In this document: positions 23,238 through 33,200 of the stretch, one piece after another
Layout: every line of letters starts with the position of its first letter
Position numbering within the stretch: the stretch's first letter is position 1
Source of the DNA: Streptomyces spiroverticillatus
Lineage (GTDB): Bacteria > Actinomycetota > Actinomycetes > Streptomycetales > Streptomycetaceae
Assembly: GCA_014650415.1 (NCBI GenBank)
Contig: BMUX01000007.1
Span: 187,761-251,760 of the forward strand
Reading direction: 5' to 3'
DNA: 64,000 nt
The notes under the pieces: model-generated
Told to the model about the DNA's origin: nothing
Seen by the model: the letters and a program-made list of their open reading frames with translations, nothing else
Databases searched by the model: none
Made by a program: the position numbers and the translations under genes

Positions 23238-25258
23238 GAACCGTGCCCCTGGTGCAGTTCGGCGGTCACCAGCAGGCGTATCTGCGCGTCCACCCAGGCG
23301 TCGCGCACCGCCGCGACTCCCTGGGGGAGCGCCGAGGGAATCGCCCGCACCAGAGCGGCGGCCCGGTCGAGCCCGCACCGGGCGAGCCGGGCCGCCGCGT
23401 CGTCGAGCTCGCCCAGCACGGAGGGCGGTGGGTTCCGCAGCCCGTGGTGCGCGGCCTCGGCGAGCGCCGCGAGCGCCCCGCCGACCGCTTCGGTCAGTTC
23501 GTCGTCCGTACGGCTGCCGGCCGCTCCGTCCGCCGACAGTCGAACGGAGCCGGGGGCGGCCGGTGAGAGGTCGGGCACCCGCACCCCGCCCGGCGTCAGC
23601 ACGGCGAGCGGGGTGATCCGTATGCGCCCCCCTGCGCGGGACAGCGCCCCGCTCACGTACCGCGTGCCGCCGTCCCCGTTCAGCGCGTCGGCCAGGACGT
23701 CCAGTGCGTCCGGGCACAGGGGGTCGTACCCGGCGCCCAGCAGGGCCCCGTTCCCCGCGGCGTCCCGCACCTCGGCCGTCAGCCGCTGCTCGGCGGGGTC
23801 GTACGACACCGGGCCGACCCACGACAGCTCCACCACCCGCACGGCCTCCGCCGCCACGCGTGGCCGCAGCAGCCGGGGCGGCCGCCGGTCCCAGTCGACG
23901 GCGTGCGCCACCAGGTCCCGTACCAGGAGGGAATCCGGCAGCGAGGTCCAGGCCGAACCCGCCGGGACGACCGTCGTCGTGGCGACCCTGCTGCGGCCGA
24001 GCAGCAGCGCCCGGCTCGCGGTGCGGCGGGCGTTCTCGCTGATCAGGCTGCCCGAGGCGAGCGCCCGCAGCGTCGTGCCCAGCACCCGGCGCGACGCCAC
24101 GCCCGGACCGCCGGGCGGGGCGTCCCCGGTGCCGTCCGCCGCCGTCCACTCCTTGCGCAGCACCAGCACGACACCCGCGTCGGGGTGCGCGAAGAACACC
24201 TCCGCGTACGTCGTCGGGCCCGACCCGCTCACCCGGCAGCCCAGCGAGACCAGCCGCACCCGGCGCAGCGCGGTCTCCCCGGCCTCCCGCACGCCCAGTA
24301 CGTCGGCGTGCGCGCCGGGGTCGACGGCGGCGACCCGGTGCCGGGCGTACAACTCGCCCACCAGTGAGGCCAGTTCCTCGGCGCGGTGGGCGGCGCTGCG
24401 CTCCCCGTACGCCTCGACCTGTACGGCGAGGTCCGCGACCACTCCCGCCGGCCAGTGCAGCCCGGCCGCGGAGAGGGCGGCGGCGCTCTGCCGGAGGGTG
24501 CCGCCGAGGAGCGGGCCCGCGTGCGGGACACCGTCGGCGAGGAGGCCGTTGACCGTGGTGACCGCGCGGTCCAGGGCGGTGAGCGCGGTGCCGGAGGGGT
24601 GAGGGCTGCCGCCCACCTCCAGGCGGGTTGCTGCCCGGAGGGTCTCCTGCGCGTCGGCCGCCCGGAAGGCCCAGACGGCCAGGGCCAGCATCTCGCCGCG
24701 CAGTGCGGGGGAGGCGTCGGTGAGCGCGTACCCGATCTCGCCGGGCACCGGGAACCGTACGGTGCAGGTGGGCAGTTCGACCCACGGTTCCGGTGCGGTG
24801 GACGTGCCCGGATGCACTTCCGCCGTGTACCCGCGCAGGAAGGTGCGCCGGGCACTCGCCAGTGAACGCGCGCCGACGGCGACGCGCAGGGCCTCGTCGT
24901 CGAAGCCGCCGGGCGACCAGGGGGCGGCCGACCCGGGCGCCTCGGCGTGCGGTGGGTCCGCCGCCTCCGTGGCCGTTCGCTGGTAGGCGAGGACCAGGCC
25001 GACGAGATGGCGGCACACCCCCGGCGCCGCGCACGTGCAGTGCCCGGGGTCCAGGCCCGCACCGGGCGGTAGCTCCGACTCCGTACCGTCCTCGAACACC
25101 GCCCGTACGCGACCGTCCTCCGCGACCGAGACGACCGGCCCCGCTCCCGCGTCCAGGTCCTTCGCCGCACGCTTGACCAGGCCCCGGTTGGCGAGCGAGG
25201 CGAGGGTGTCGGGGGAGAGGGCCAGCAGGTCCGCCCGCGCGACGGCTTCCGTGGTCAT
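23234..25258 (-). CDS. SWIM zinc finger protein (YehQ-like)
   Basis: A 674-residue protein with an N-terminal SWIM zinc finger: Cys74-x-Cys76 and Cys82-x-His84 in HCTCAAPGVCRHLVGLVLAY. The remainder is helical without catalytic motifs I recognise. The ATG overlaps the VWA stop by four bases (ATGA). It is the last gene of the DUF4132-MoxR-DUF5682-VWA-SWIM operon, the same family order as E. coli yehI-L-M-P-Q. The SWIM finger could bind nucleic acid or protein; the function of the whole set is not established. Confidence 0.88.
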   Translation of the reverse strand: MTTEAVARADLLALSPDTLASLANRGLVKRAAKDLDAGAGPVVSVAEDGRVRAVFEDGTESELPPGAGLDPGHCTCAAPGVCRHLVGLVLAYQRTATEAADPPHAEAPGSAAPWSPGGFDDEALRVAVGARSLASARRTFLRGYTAEVHPGTSTAPEPWVELPTCTVRFPVPGEIGYALTDASPALRGEMLALAVWAFRAADAQETLRAATRLEVGGSPHPSGTALTALDRAVTTVNGLLADGVPHAGPLLGGTLRQSAAALSAAGLHWPAGVVADLAVQVEAYGERSAAHRAEELASLVGELYARHRVAAVDPGAHADVLGVREAGETALRRVRLVSLGCRVSGSGPTTYAEVFFAHPDAGVVLVLRKEWTAADGTGDAPPGGPGVASRRVLGTTLRALASGSLISENARRTASRALLLGRSRVATTTVVPAGSAWTSLPDSLLVRDLVAHAVDWDRRPPRLLRPRVAAEAVRVVELSWVGPVSYDPAEQRLTAEVRDAAGNGALLGAGYDPLCPDALDVLADALNGDGGTRYVSGALSRAGGRIRITPLAVLTPGGVRVPDLSPAAPGSVRLSADGAAGSRTDDELTEAVGGALAALAEAAHHGLRNPPPSVLGELDDAAARLARCGLDRAAALVRAIPSALPQGVAAVRDAWVDAQIRLLVTAELHQGHGS

Positions 25259-26514
25259 CCCGCCAGCCTCTCCGCGACGAACGAGGCCAACTGCCCCGGT
25301 GTCATCGCCCCCATGTGCGCGCCCGCGTTCGCGAGCCGCTGTCCCAGTGCACGGTCGTACGCCGGGTTCGCGTCCTCGTCGAGGGCGGCCAGCCCGAGCA
25401 CGGTCGTGCCCTGCCCGACCAGACCGCGCACGGTGCGCACCAGGCGGTACGGGTCGCCGCCCTCGTAGAAGTCGCTCACGACGGCGAAGACGCACCGGCG
25501 CGGGTTCTCGATCAGGCCCGCGCCGTAGTCGACGGCCCGTGCGATGTCGGTGCCGCCGCCGAGCTGTACCCGCATCAGCAGCTCCACCGGGTCCGTGACG
25601 TCGCTGGTCAGGTCCACCACGGAAGTGTCGAAGGCGACCAGATGGGTCTTCAGCCCCGGCAGCCCCCACAGGCAGGCGGCGGTCACCGCCGAGTGGATCA
25701 CCGAGCCCGCCATCGACCCGGACTGGTCGACCAGCAGCACGAGTTGCCACTGGTCCAGATGGCGTGCCGTACGGGAGTGGAAGTGCGGCCTCTCGATCAG
25801 CAGCCGCTTCTCGTCCGGCCGGTAGTGCGCCAGATTGGCCCGGACGGTGGCCCGGAAGTCGAAATTCCGGGCCACATGGCGGTTGCTGGGGCGGCGGGAG
25901 CGGGTGCCGTGGAAGGCACGGCGGACCTCCGGCCGTAGCCGCTCCATCAGCTGCCGGACCACCTCCGCGACGATGCGCCGGGCGAGCCGCAGGACCTCGG
26001 GGTTCATCAGGTGCTTGGTGCGCAGGACGGCCTTGAGCAGGGTGGCACTGGGCTCCACCCGCTCCAGGACGGCCGGGTCGGTGACGATCTCCTCGATCCC
26101 GTACCGCTCCACGGCATCCCGCTCCAGGCGCTCGACGGTCTCCTTCGGGAACAGCCGGTGCACCTCGTCGAGCCAGTCGACGGCGGTGACCGACGAGGGG
26201 CCGTCCCCCGCCCCGCGATCGCCGGACGTGCCGTCCGCGGCACCCTTCGTCCGCCGCACCCCGCGCCGGGCCAGCTCCGGGTCCCGGCCGTACAGCCACT
26301 CCAGCGCGGCATCCCGGGCCAGGCCCTGCCCGCCCAGACCGCCCGTGCTCCGCTCGGCGGGCTCGCCCAGGATCAACCGCCACCGCTCCAGCCCGGCATC
26401 CCCGTCGCCCCTGTGGGGCCCGTGCGCCGCCGGCCCGCCCTGCATGCCGGCGCCCGCAGGGTCGTCTGTTCCCCTGTGGCGGTGGGCGGTTGCGCCCGGC
26501 GCGTAGTCGTTCAT
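25255..26514 (-). CDS. VWA domain protein (YehP-like)
   Basis: A 419-residue cytosolic protein. The C-terminal half is a von Willebrand A domain with an intact metal site, DQSGSM at 263-268, plus the conserved Thr in LGGGTDIARAV and Asp in FAVVSDFYEGG. The N-terminal half has charged helices (DWLDEVHRLFPKETVERLERD). VWA proteins next to MoxR ATPases act as their partners, using the metal site to hold a substrate or regulator. Its start overlaps the DUF5682 stop and its stop overlaps the SWIM start, so all three are translated in tandem. Confidence 0.9.
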   Translation of the reverse strand: MNDYAPGATAHRHRGTDDPAGAGMQGGPAAHGPHRGDGDAGLERWRLILGEPAERSTGGLGGQGLARDAALEWLYGRDPELARRGVRRTKGAADGTSGDRGAGDGPSSVTAVDWLDEVHRLFPKETVERLERDAVERYGIEEIVTDPAVLERVEPSATLLKAVLRTKHLMNPEVLRLARRIVAEVVRQLMERLRPEVRRAFHGTRSRRPSNRHVARNFDFRATVRANLAHYRPDEKRLLIERPHFHSRTARHLDQWQLVLLVDQSGSMAGSVIHSAVTAACLWGLPGLKTHLVAFDTSVVDLTSDVTDPVELLMRVQLGGGTDIARAVDYGAGLIENPRRCVFAVVSDFYEGGDPYRLVRTVRGLVGQGTTVLGLAALDEDANPAYDRALGQRLANAGAHMGAMTPGQLASFVAERLAG

Positions 26515-29120
26515 TCCGGCGCCCCCTCATGGGCCGTGCGGTCGGTCCGGGGCCGGGCCGCGTCCAGCCTGTGTCGTACGAGCAGATCGTCCACGGACCT
26601 CTCCAGCGTGCGGCCCCGGGCCACCACCAGGGGGTCGGCGCCCGTGCGCAGCAAGGAGCGTGCGGAGCCCCGCAGGCTGCGCCGCTCCAGCAACTGCCGG
26701 GCGATGCGCTCGCGTTCCCGGGGCGGGAAGAGCGCGAAGGCCTGGCGCAGCGACGGCAACGCCACCAGGAACTCCTCGTCGGACATGGCCCCGACGAGCG
26801 AGTCCAGCACACCGACCAGCGACCCGCCGCCCGCCGGGCCCACGGCCCGTGCCACCTGGTCGCGCGCCACCGCGAACAGCCCCGCCAGCCAGTCCCCGAG
26901 GAACTCCCCGCCCCGGCCCAGGGCAAGCACCTCGTCGGCCGCCGCGCGTGACACGGAAGGGGCTCCCGGCTCGTCCCCCGTCCCGGTGCGCGCATCCTCG
27001 GGTACGCCGCCGAGGGTGCACCCGGTCGCCGCCGCGGCGGGTGCCGCATGCGCGTCTGCCGTCGCGCCCGTGTCCGGCGCTACGCCTGTGCCTGCCGTCG
27101 CGTTCGCGTCCGGTGTCGCACCCGGGGCCGCCGTCGATGCCGCCCCGACCCCGGTTGCTCCCGCCTCCGGCGCCCTGTCGTTCCCGTGCGGCATCCTGCC
27201 GTCCCCGGGCTGCGCCAGCGTCCGGTGCAGGGCGAAGGCCGCCCCGCGCAGGTCGGCCGGGGCCTCCTCGTCCCGTGAGATGCGGTGCGCCGCAGCCGCC
27301 ACCGCCTCCCGGGGCACCGGCACCAACTCCGGCGCATAGGCACACGCGTCCCGCAGGGCCACCACAGCGCGCAGCCGTCCCAGGTCCACCCCCGGAGCCC
27401 CGCGCAGCCCCTCCAGCAGCCACAGCCCCCGCAGCGCCGCACCGCTCACCACCGCGCCCAGCAGCCGCCCGCGCGCCGCCCCGAACACCCGGTCGTGCCG
27501 CCACAGTCCCAGAGCCGTCGCCAGTACCTCGCCCAGCGCGCCCGGGTCCTTCAACTCCGCCACGCCCGAAGCGAGTTCGGACAGGAGTCGGTCCGACACC
27601 GCGTCCACCCCGCACAGCACCGCGTCGAACAGGGCACCGGCCAGGCCTTCCCGGCCCGCGTCCCGGGCCCGCTCGGTGAGCGCGGCGGCGGCCGCCTCGT
27701 CGAGCCGTGCCCCGTACGACCCGGCCTCGACCAGCGCGGCGTCCCGGCCCGTGCGGTCCGCCGGCTCCCAGCGCTCGGTGAACACCGGGTCCGCCCCGTG
27801 CTCCGGGCCCGCGACCCGCTCGTGCCCCGGTACGCCGAGTACCCGCAACCGGTGCAGCACCCGGCTGCGCTCCAGGCCCCGGCCGGAGCCCAGGTCCAGC
27901 GTCAGCGGCCGGTCGGAACGGATCCCCAGGACGGCCAGAAGTGCCGCCACCTCGTGCACCAGGGGAGGTGCGGGAGTGTCCGGATGCAGCCGTCCCACCC
28001 GGTCGCCGCTGCACGCGGCCACCATCTCGACCACCACCGGGTGCGTCCCCACGGCGAGTTCGCCCCGCCCGGTCCAGGGCAGCGGAACGTCCAGGTCGTC
28101 GGTGATCAGCGCACTGGCCAGCCCGTCCAGCACGTCGGTCCTGGCCGGACGGGAGTGACCGCGCAGCAGGGTCAGGCCCTCGGTGAGGGCTCGGGCCGCC
28201 ACGAGGTCGGCCGTGGACACCGGGTGCCCACGGGCGCGCAGCCGCCCGGTAACCGCCCGCACCAGAGCATCGGCCGCCTCCTCGGGGCCGCGCTCCCACA
28301 CCTGCTCGTAGTAGCCCGGCGACGGCATCCCCGACTGGTACCCGGCGAAGGCGTCCAACTGCCGGTAGGAGTACGGCACCAGATAACTCCCGGCCAACGC
28401 CCCCACCCCGGGCACGGGAACCTCCGGCCACCCGTCCGTCACCGTCCCGCCCGGCGCCCCCGCATCCGCCCCCGCCAACCCCCTCAGCGCAGGCGTGTGG
28501 AAGCCGCCCGTCACTACCAGCACCGGGCGTCCGCCCGCCGCCCGGACCGCCGCCCGGACCCAGGACGCCATGTACGCCTCGCGTGCCACGTCACCCGGTT
28601 CGGCCTCCGCGTCGCCGCGCACCAGGTCGAAGTACGCGTCGAGCCGCTCCCCCAGCCCGTCCGCCGGCTCCACCTCGAACAGCCGGTCCCAGAGCGCGTC
28701 CACGGAGTCCACCGCGAACCGCTCGCACAGCCGCTCCGTCGCCCGCGCGTACCGCAGCTCCGCTTCCGCGTACCGGTTGGTGCGTTCGGCGAACGCCGGG
28801 TGCCAGGCCGGGAGGTCGATGAAGGAGACCTCCGCCCCGGCCGCCCGGCCCGCCGTGAGCGCCACCCACTCCGGGGAGTACGCGCACAGCGGCGTCCACG
28901 AGGTCGCCGCCCGGTCCGCGTCCCGGTAGTGGCTGAAGACCGCCACCGGCAGATCGTGGCCGAGGAGCAGTTCGTCCAGCCGCCCGTTCATGTCCGCCGG
29001 GCCCTCGACCAGGACGTACGCCGGACGCAGTTCCGCGATCGTGTCGGCCACCAGCCGCGCGCAGGCGGGGGAGTGGTGCCGCACTCCCAGGAACCTCACC
29101 CTCCCGCCCATCGCGCTCAC
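26511..29120 (-). CDS. DUF5682 family protein (YehM-like)
   Basis: An 869-residue protein of the DUF5682 type. It opens with GVRHHSPACARLV and YVLVEGPADMNGRLDELL, then FIDLPAWHPAFAERTNRY and VVTGGFHTPALRGL, a pattern that recalls TraB/Tiki-like hydrolase folds, though I cannot confirm a catalytic site. Around residues 645-710 is a low-complexity Ala/Gly/Thr-rich insertion with near-repeated codons, probably a flexible linker that varies between strains. The GTG start is one base after the MoxR stop; ATG 29111 is an alternative. It is the third gene of the yeh-type operon. Biological role unknown. Confidence 0.85.
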   Translation of the reverse strand: MSAMGGRVRFLGVRHHSPACARLVADTIAELRPAYVLVEGPADMNGRLDELLLGHDLPVAVFSHYRDADRAATSWTPLCAYSPEWVALTAGRAAGAEVSFIDLPAWHPAFAERTNRYAEAELRYARATERLCERFAVDSVDALWDRLFEVEPADGLGERLDAYFDLVRGDAEAEPGDVAREAYMASWVRAAVRAAGGRPVLVVTGGFHTPALRGLAGADAGAPGGTVTDGWPEVPVPGVGALAGSYLVPYSYRQLDAFAGYQSGMPSPGYYEQVWERGPEEAADALVRAVTGRLRARGHPVSTADLVAARALTEGLTLLRGHSRPARTDVLDGLASALITDDLDVPLPWTGRGELAVGTHPVVVEMVAACSGDRVGRLHPDTPAPPLVHEVAALLAVLGIRSDRPLTLDLGSGRGLERSRVLHRLRVLGVPGHERVAGPEHGADPVFTERWEPADRTGRDAALVEAGSYGARLDEAAAAALTERARDAGREGLAGALFDAVLCGVDAVSDRLLSELASGVAELKDPGALGEVLATALGLWRHDRVFGAARGRLLGAVVSGAALRGLWLLEGLRGAPGVDLGRLRAVVALRDACAYAPELVPVPREAVAAAAHRISRDEEAPADLRGAAFALHRTLAQPGDGRMPHGNDRAPEAGATGVGAASTAAPGATPDANATAGTGVAPDTGATADAHAAPAAAATGCTLGGVPEDARTGTGDEPGAPSVSRAAADEVLALGRGGEFLGDWLAGLFAVARDQVARAVGPAGGGSLVGVLDSLVGAMSDEEFLVALPSLRQAFALFPPRERERIARQLLERRSLRGSARSLLRTGADPLVVARGRTLERSVDDLLVRHRLDAARPRTDRTAHEGAPE

Positions 29121-29121
29121 C

Positions 29122-30222
29122 TCACCCGTCCAGCAGGTGGCGTGCGTCGTACAGGGCCGTCCACTGCGGGCCGCGCCGCCGGGAGACCTGCTGCTCCAGA
29201 TAGCGGCGCAGCCGGGCCAGGTCCTCCGGGCTGTCCTTCGCCGCCGTGCCCGCCAGACAGGCCGCCACGTCGGCGGCGCTGCCCGCCTCGCCGCGCAGGA
29301 ACCAGCCCCGTACGCCCACCGCGTGCGCCACCGACACCGCTTCGGCCGTGCTCATCACCGCCGAAAGACGGTCCGGCTGGCCGCCCCCGTCCGCCCGCAG
29401 CTCGCGGAAGGTCCCCACCAGGACCTCCAGCACGTCGCGCTCGGGTGCGACCGTCACCCCGGAACGGGCCAGCAGCGCGGTCGCCTCCGCCTCCACCAGG
29501 GCCAGTTCGGTGTCGAGGTCGGGGATCGGGAAGACCGTCTCGAAGTTGAACCGGCGCTTGAGCGCCGCACTCATCTCGTTGACGCCCCGGTCCCGTGTGT
29601 TCGCCGTCGCGATGACGTTGAACCCCTGCCGGGCGAACACCATCCCCTCCGGCCCCTCCAGCTCGGGCACGGCCACCACCCGCTCCGAGAGCAGAGAGAG
29701 CAGGCAGTCCTGCACCTCCGGCGGGCACCGGGTGATCTCCTCGAACCGTACGACCTGGCCCTCCGCCATGCCGCGCAGCATCGGCGCGGGCACCAGCGAC
29801 CGCTTCGAAGGGCCCTCCGACACCAGCAGCGCGTAGTTCCACCCGTACTTGATCTGGTCCTCGGTGGTCGCCGCCCCGCCCTGCACGGTCAGCGTCGACG
29901 TCCCGCTGACGGCCGCCGCGATCAGCTCCGACAGCAGCGACTTCGCGGTGCCCGGCTCGCCCACCAGCATCAGCCCGCGGTTGGTCGCCAGTGTCACCAG
30001 CGCCCGGTCCACCAGCGACGGGTTCCCGACGAACTTGCGGCTGACCCTGCTCTCCTCGTCCCCGACGACGAAGCGTCGGGCCGCCCGCAGACTCAGCGCC
30101 CAGCCGGGCGGCCGGGGCCCGGTGTCCTCGGCGCGCAGCGCGGCCAGCTCGTCCGCGTACCGGACCTCGGCGGGCGGCCGCTGCAGCGACTCCTGCTCGG
30201 CCGTCAGGTGGTCGACGCTCAC
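29122..30222 (-). CDS. MoxR-type AAA+ ATPase (YehL-like)
   Basis: A 366-residue AAA+ ATPase. Walker A is GEPGTAKS at 88-95; Walker B lies in GQVVRFEEITRCPPEVQD; sensor 1 is NVIATANTRDRGVNEM and an arginine-finger region follows in LKRRFNFETVFPIPDLD. This is the MoxR/APE2 layout. The TAKS variant in Walker A keeps the lysine. It overlaps the DUF4132 gene by four bases and is followed after one base by DUF5682. As with other MoxR ATPases it is expected to remodel or chaperone a client together with the VWA protein encoded downstream. Confidence 0.93.
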   Translation of the reverse strand: MSVDHLTAEQESLQRPPAEVRYADELAALRAEDTGPRPPGWALSLRAARRFVVGDEESRVSRKFVGNPSLVDRALVTLATNRGLMLVGEPGTAKSLLSELIAAAVSGTSTLTVQGGAATTEDQIKYGWNYALLVSEGPSKRSLVPAPMLRGMAEGQVVRFEEITRCPPEVQDCLLSLLSERVVAVPELEGPEGMVFARQGFNVIATANTRDRGVNEMSAALKRRFNFETVFPIPDLDTELALVEAEATALLARSGVTVAPERDVLEVLVGTFRELRADGGGQPDRLSAVMSTAEAVSVAHAVGVRGWFLRGEAGSAADVAACLAGTAAKDSPEDLARLRRYLEQQVSRRRGPQWTALYDARHLLDG

Positions 30223-33200
30223 TTGGCCGCCCCTTCCGTGAGGTCGGTCAGGTCGGCGAGCAGTTCGGAGGAGGCCACCGGGTCGAGGTCACCGAAGCGC
30301 AGCCCGTTCTCCCTGCCGGACCAGTGACCCTCCGGGCGGGTGTACAGGCCCACCATCCGGAGCTTCTGCTCCGGGATGACGTCGATCGCGCCGACGGCGA
30401 TACCGCCGTCGAGGTCGATCACCAGATACAGGTCCTCGCCCAGCTTCTTGGTGATCTCGTTCTCCACCCCGGCGTCCTGCGGAATGCCCCGGTCCCAGCC
30501 CCGCTTGGTCAGTCCGAGCATCTTGGTGGTGGGCACGGTGAGCCCCTCGAAGCGGGGCAGACGACCGCTCGTGGCCTCCTCGGCGGTCAGCCGGTGCACG
30601 GGCCGGCCCAACTGGGCGAAGGGCTGGAGGATCTCGTAGTCCGCGAACACCTCCGACCAGACGGACACCGCCTCCTCGCCCAGCGTCAGCGGATGCGCGA
30701 GCCGCACCGCCGCCCCCTCGGGAACGGTGAACGCGTCGTCCTCGGCGTCGGCGAACGTCCGGTCCTCCGCCACCCGGAACGCCGTCCCCCGCGCGCCCTC
30801 CCCGGCGGGCGTGCTCACCCACACCAGCCTGCGCACCAAGTGCCACACCAGCGGGTGCGCGACGAGCAGGTCCCGGAACTCCTCCGCCGTCCACGACCGG
30901 CCCGCGACCATCGCCGCCTCCAGCCGCCGCACCTGGTCGGAGGCGAGGGTCCGCACGTCCTTCTTCAGGGCCATGAACCGCTTGCGCTCCGCCGGGGCCA
31001 GCTCGGCGTCGTCCTTCGCACCCGGCTTGGGCAGGTCCTTCAGCCGCTTGCCGTCGGCGTCGCGCACGTACGGCCGCAGCTGCTCGTCGAAGCCGACCGT
31101 GAACTTCCGGGTGCCGTAGTCGACGACCGTGGACCCGTCCGTGTCGAGCCCGAGATCGGGCACCAGCCGGTCCGCGAGCTGCTCGCCCGTCAGACCGAGG
31201 GTCTCCGCGATCTGCTGGATCTTCTCCTGCGCCTTCGCCTTGAGCGCTTTGAACTTCACCCGCTGGGCGATGCCGTGCAGATGCAGCAGCGCCACGTCCG
31301 AACCGATCGCGGCCAGCACCTCCAGCCCCTCCACCGCCCGGTGGTGCGCCCCCGCGCCCGGCCAGATCCGCAGGAGCGGCGTCAGCCGCCGCACGGTCCC
31401 GTCGTCACCGATCAGCCCCAGGGCGTGCAGTGCCCAGGACTCCTGCGCCGGCAGGCCGGCGAGCCGCCACTGCTCGAACAACGCCCACCCGAACTCCGCG
31501 AGCGACGCCCGGTCGCAGACCTCCAGCACCGTGGCCACCCCGGGATACGGCTCCCCTGGCTTCGACAGCGCCAGCATCGTCAGCACGTGCCGCGCCGACT
31601 CCACCGGCAGTGCCGCCGCCCCGCCGCGCACGGTGATCTGCGGCAGTAGCCCCGCCTCCGCCCACACGGGGACGACCGGCATCTTCGACGGCAGCGCGGC
31701 CCGCAGCGGATCGGCGTGCAGCAGCACGTCCACCGCCTCCACCGCCTTCTCCCCGTACGATGCGGCCGCCGCCAGCACCACCTCGGAGCCCTCCTGGGAA
31801 GCGATCAGCCGCAACGCCCGTTCGGCCGACGACCGGGCGGGCCCCGCCTTGCCCACCGCATTCGGCACCAGCAACCCGGCGGCCGACGACCCGTGCCGCT
31901 GGAACCAGGACCGGGCGATCGAGGAGACGGACTTCGGCCGGGTCAGCCAGTCCGCCATCATCCGCGCCACCACGACGTCCACGAACGGCAGCAGCACGTG
32001 CCCCAGCAGCGCCGGCCGGCGTGCGGCCACTCGCCGCAGCAGGCCGAGCGCGTCCAGCCCGAACCTTGCCGCCACCGGTTCGAAAAGGCCTTCCGCGTCC
32101 CAGATGTCAGAGGGCGACCAACTGTCCAGCCACGGACGCACCTCCTCCTCGGGGCGGAGCACGAACAACGCCGCCGATGCCATCGAATTCTCGACCAAAG
32201 CCCACCGCACCTCCTCCGGCCTGAGCTCCGAAGCCCGCCGCCCGAAGTAGCCGTCGTGATAGCAGGACCTGGTGCGCTCCCACTGCTCCCGCTCGCCCGG
32301 CAGCCACACCACCGAGGCCTCGGCCGACGCCGTCAGACCCGTCACCGCGCGAGGTGCGGCGATCCGCCCGTCCGTCCGCGTCCACGGCGGCGACACCAGC
32401 ACCGCCGGCAGGTCGCCCGCCGTCGCCTCGGGCAGCCGCCCGGACTTCTCCGCCAGCGGCCGCACCACCGCCGCGACGTCCTCGGGCAGCGACGGCAGCA
32501 CCGCCTCCACCAGCGCCCGCTGCCCGTGCACCAGCCCCCGCAGCAACTGGCCCGCCACCGACCCGTCCCGCGCGGACGCGCGCGCCAACTGCCGCAGCGC
32601 CCGCACCGGCCAGCGCGTCACCGCCTCCTGGAGCGCGGGACCTGCCTTCTTGTCACCCACCCGGTGCAGCAGCGCCGCGAACGCCTCCTCCGTGGGGAAC
32701 TCGGCCAGCGCCTTCGCCACCGTGCGCAGACCGTCGGAGTCGAGGTGAGCATCGCTCATCTGCTCGATCAGCGGCTTCTCCGCCGCCACCCCGATCCCCT
32801 CGGCCAGCGTCGCGATCGTCGCCACGGACCACCCCTGCCTGCCCAGGTAGGAGGTCCCGCCGAGCCGCTCCAACTGCTCCGGCGAACCCAGCGCGCCCAT
32901 CAGCAGCGCGCGCACCTCGCCGCTCTGCTCACCCTCCGACCCGGGGTCCGCACAGCACGCCTCGACCCACTCGGTCTCGGTCGGCAGCAGATACGCGGCC
33001 ACGATCCGCCGCCGCCCCGTGCCCAGCTGACGGCCCACGGCTTCCACGGTCCGTGCGTACGTCTCCTCGTCGCACGCCGCGAGCAGAGCACGTGCCCGGT
33101 CCACCAGCGCACGGCGACCGGTCACCCGGTACGACCCCAGCCCCTGCTGCAGCACCTTCAGCGAGGCGTCCTTGCCCCTCGGCCGGTAGAGGTCGGTGTC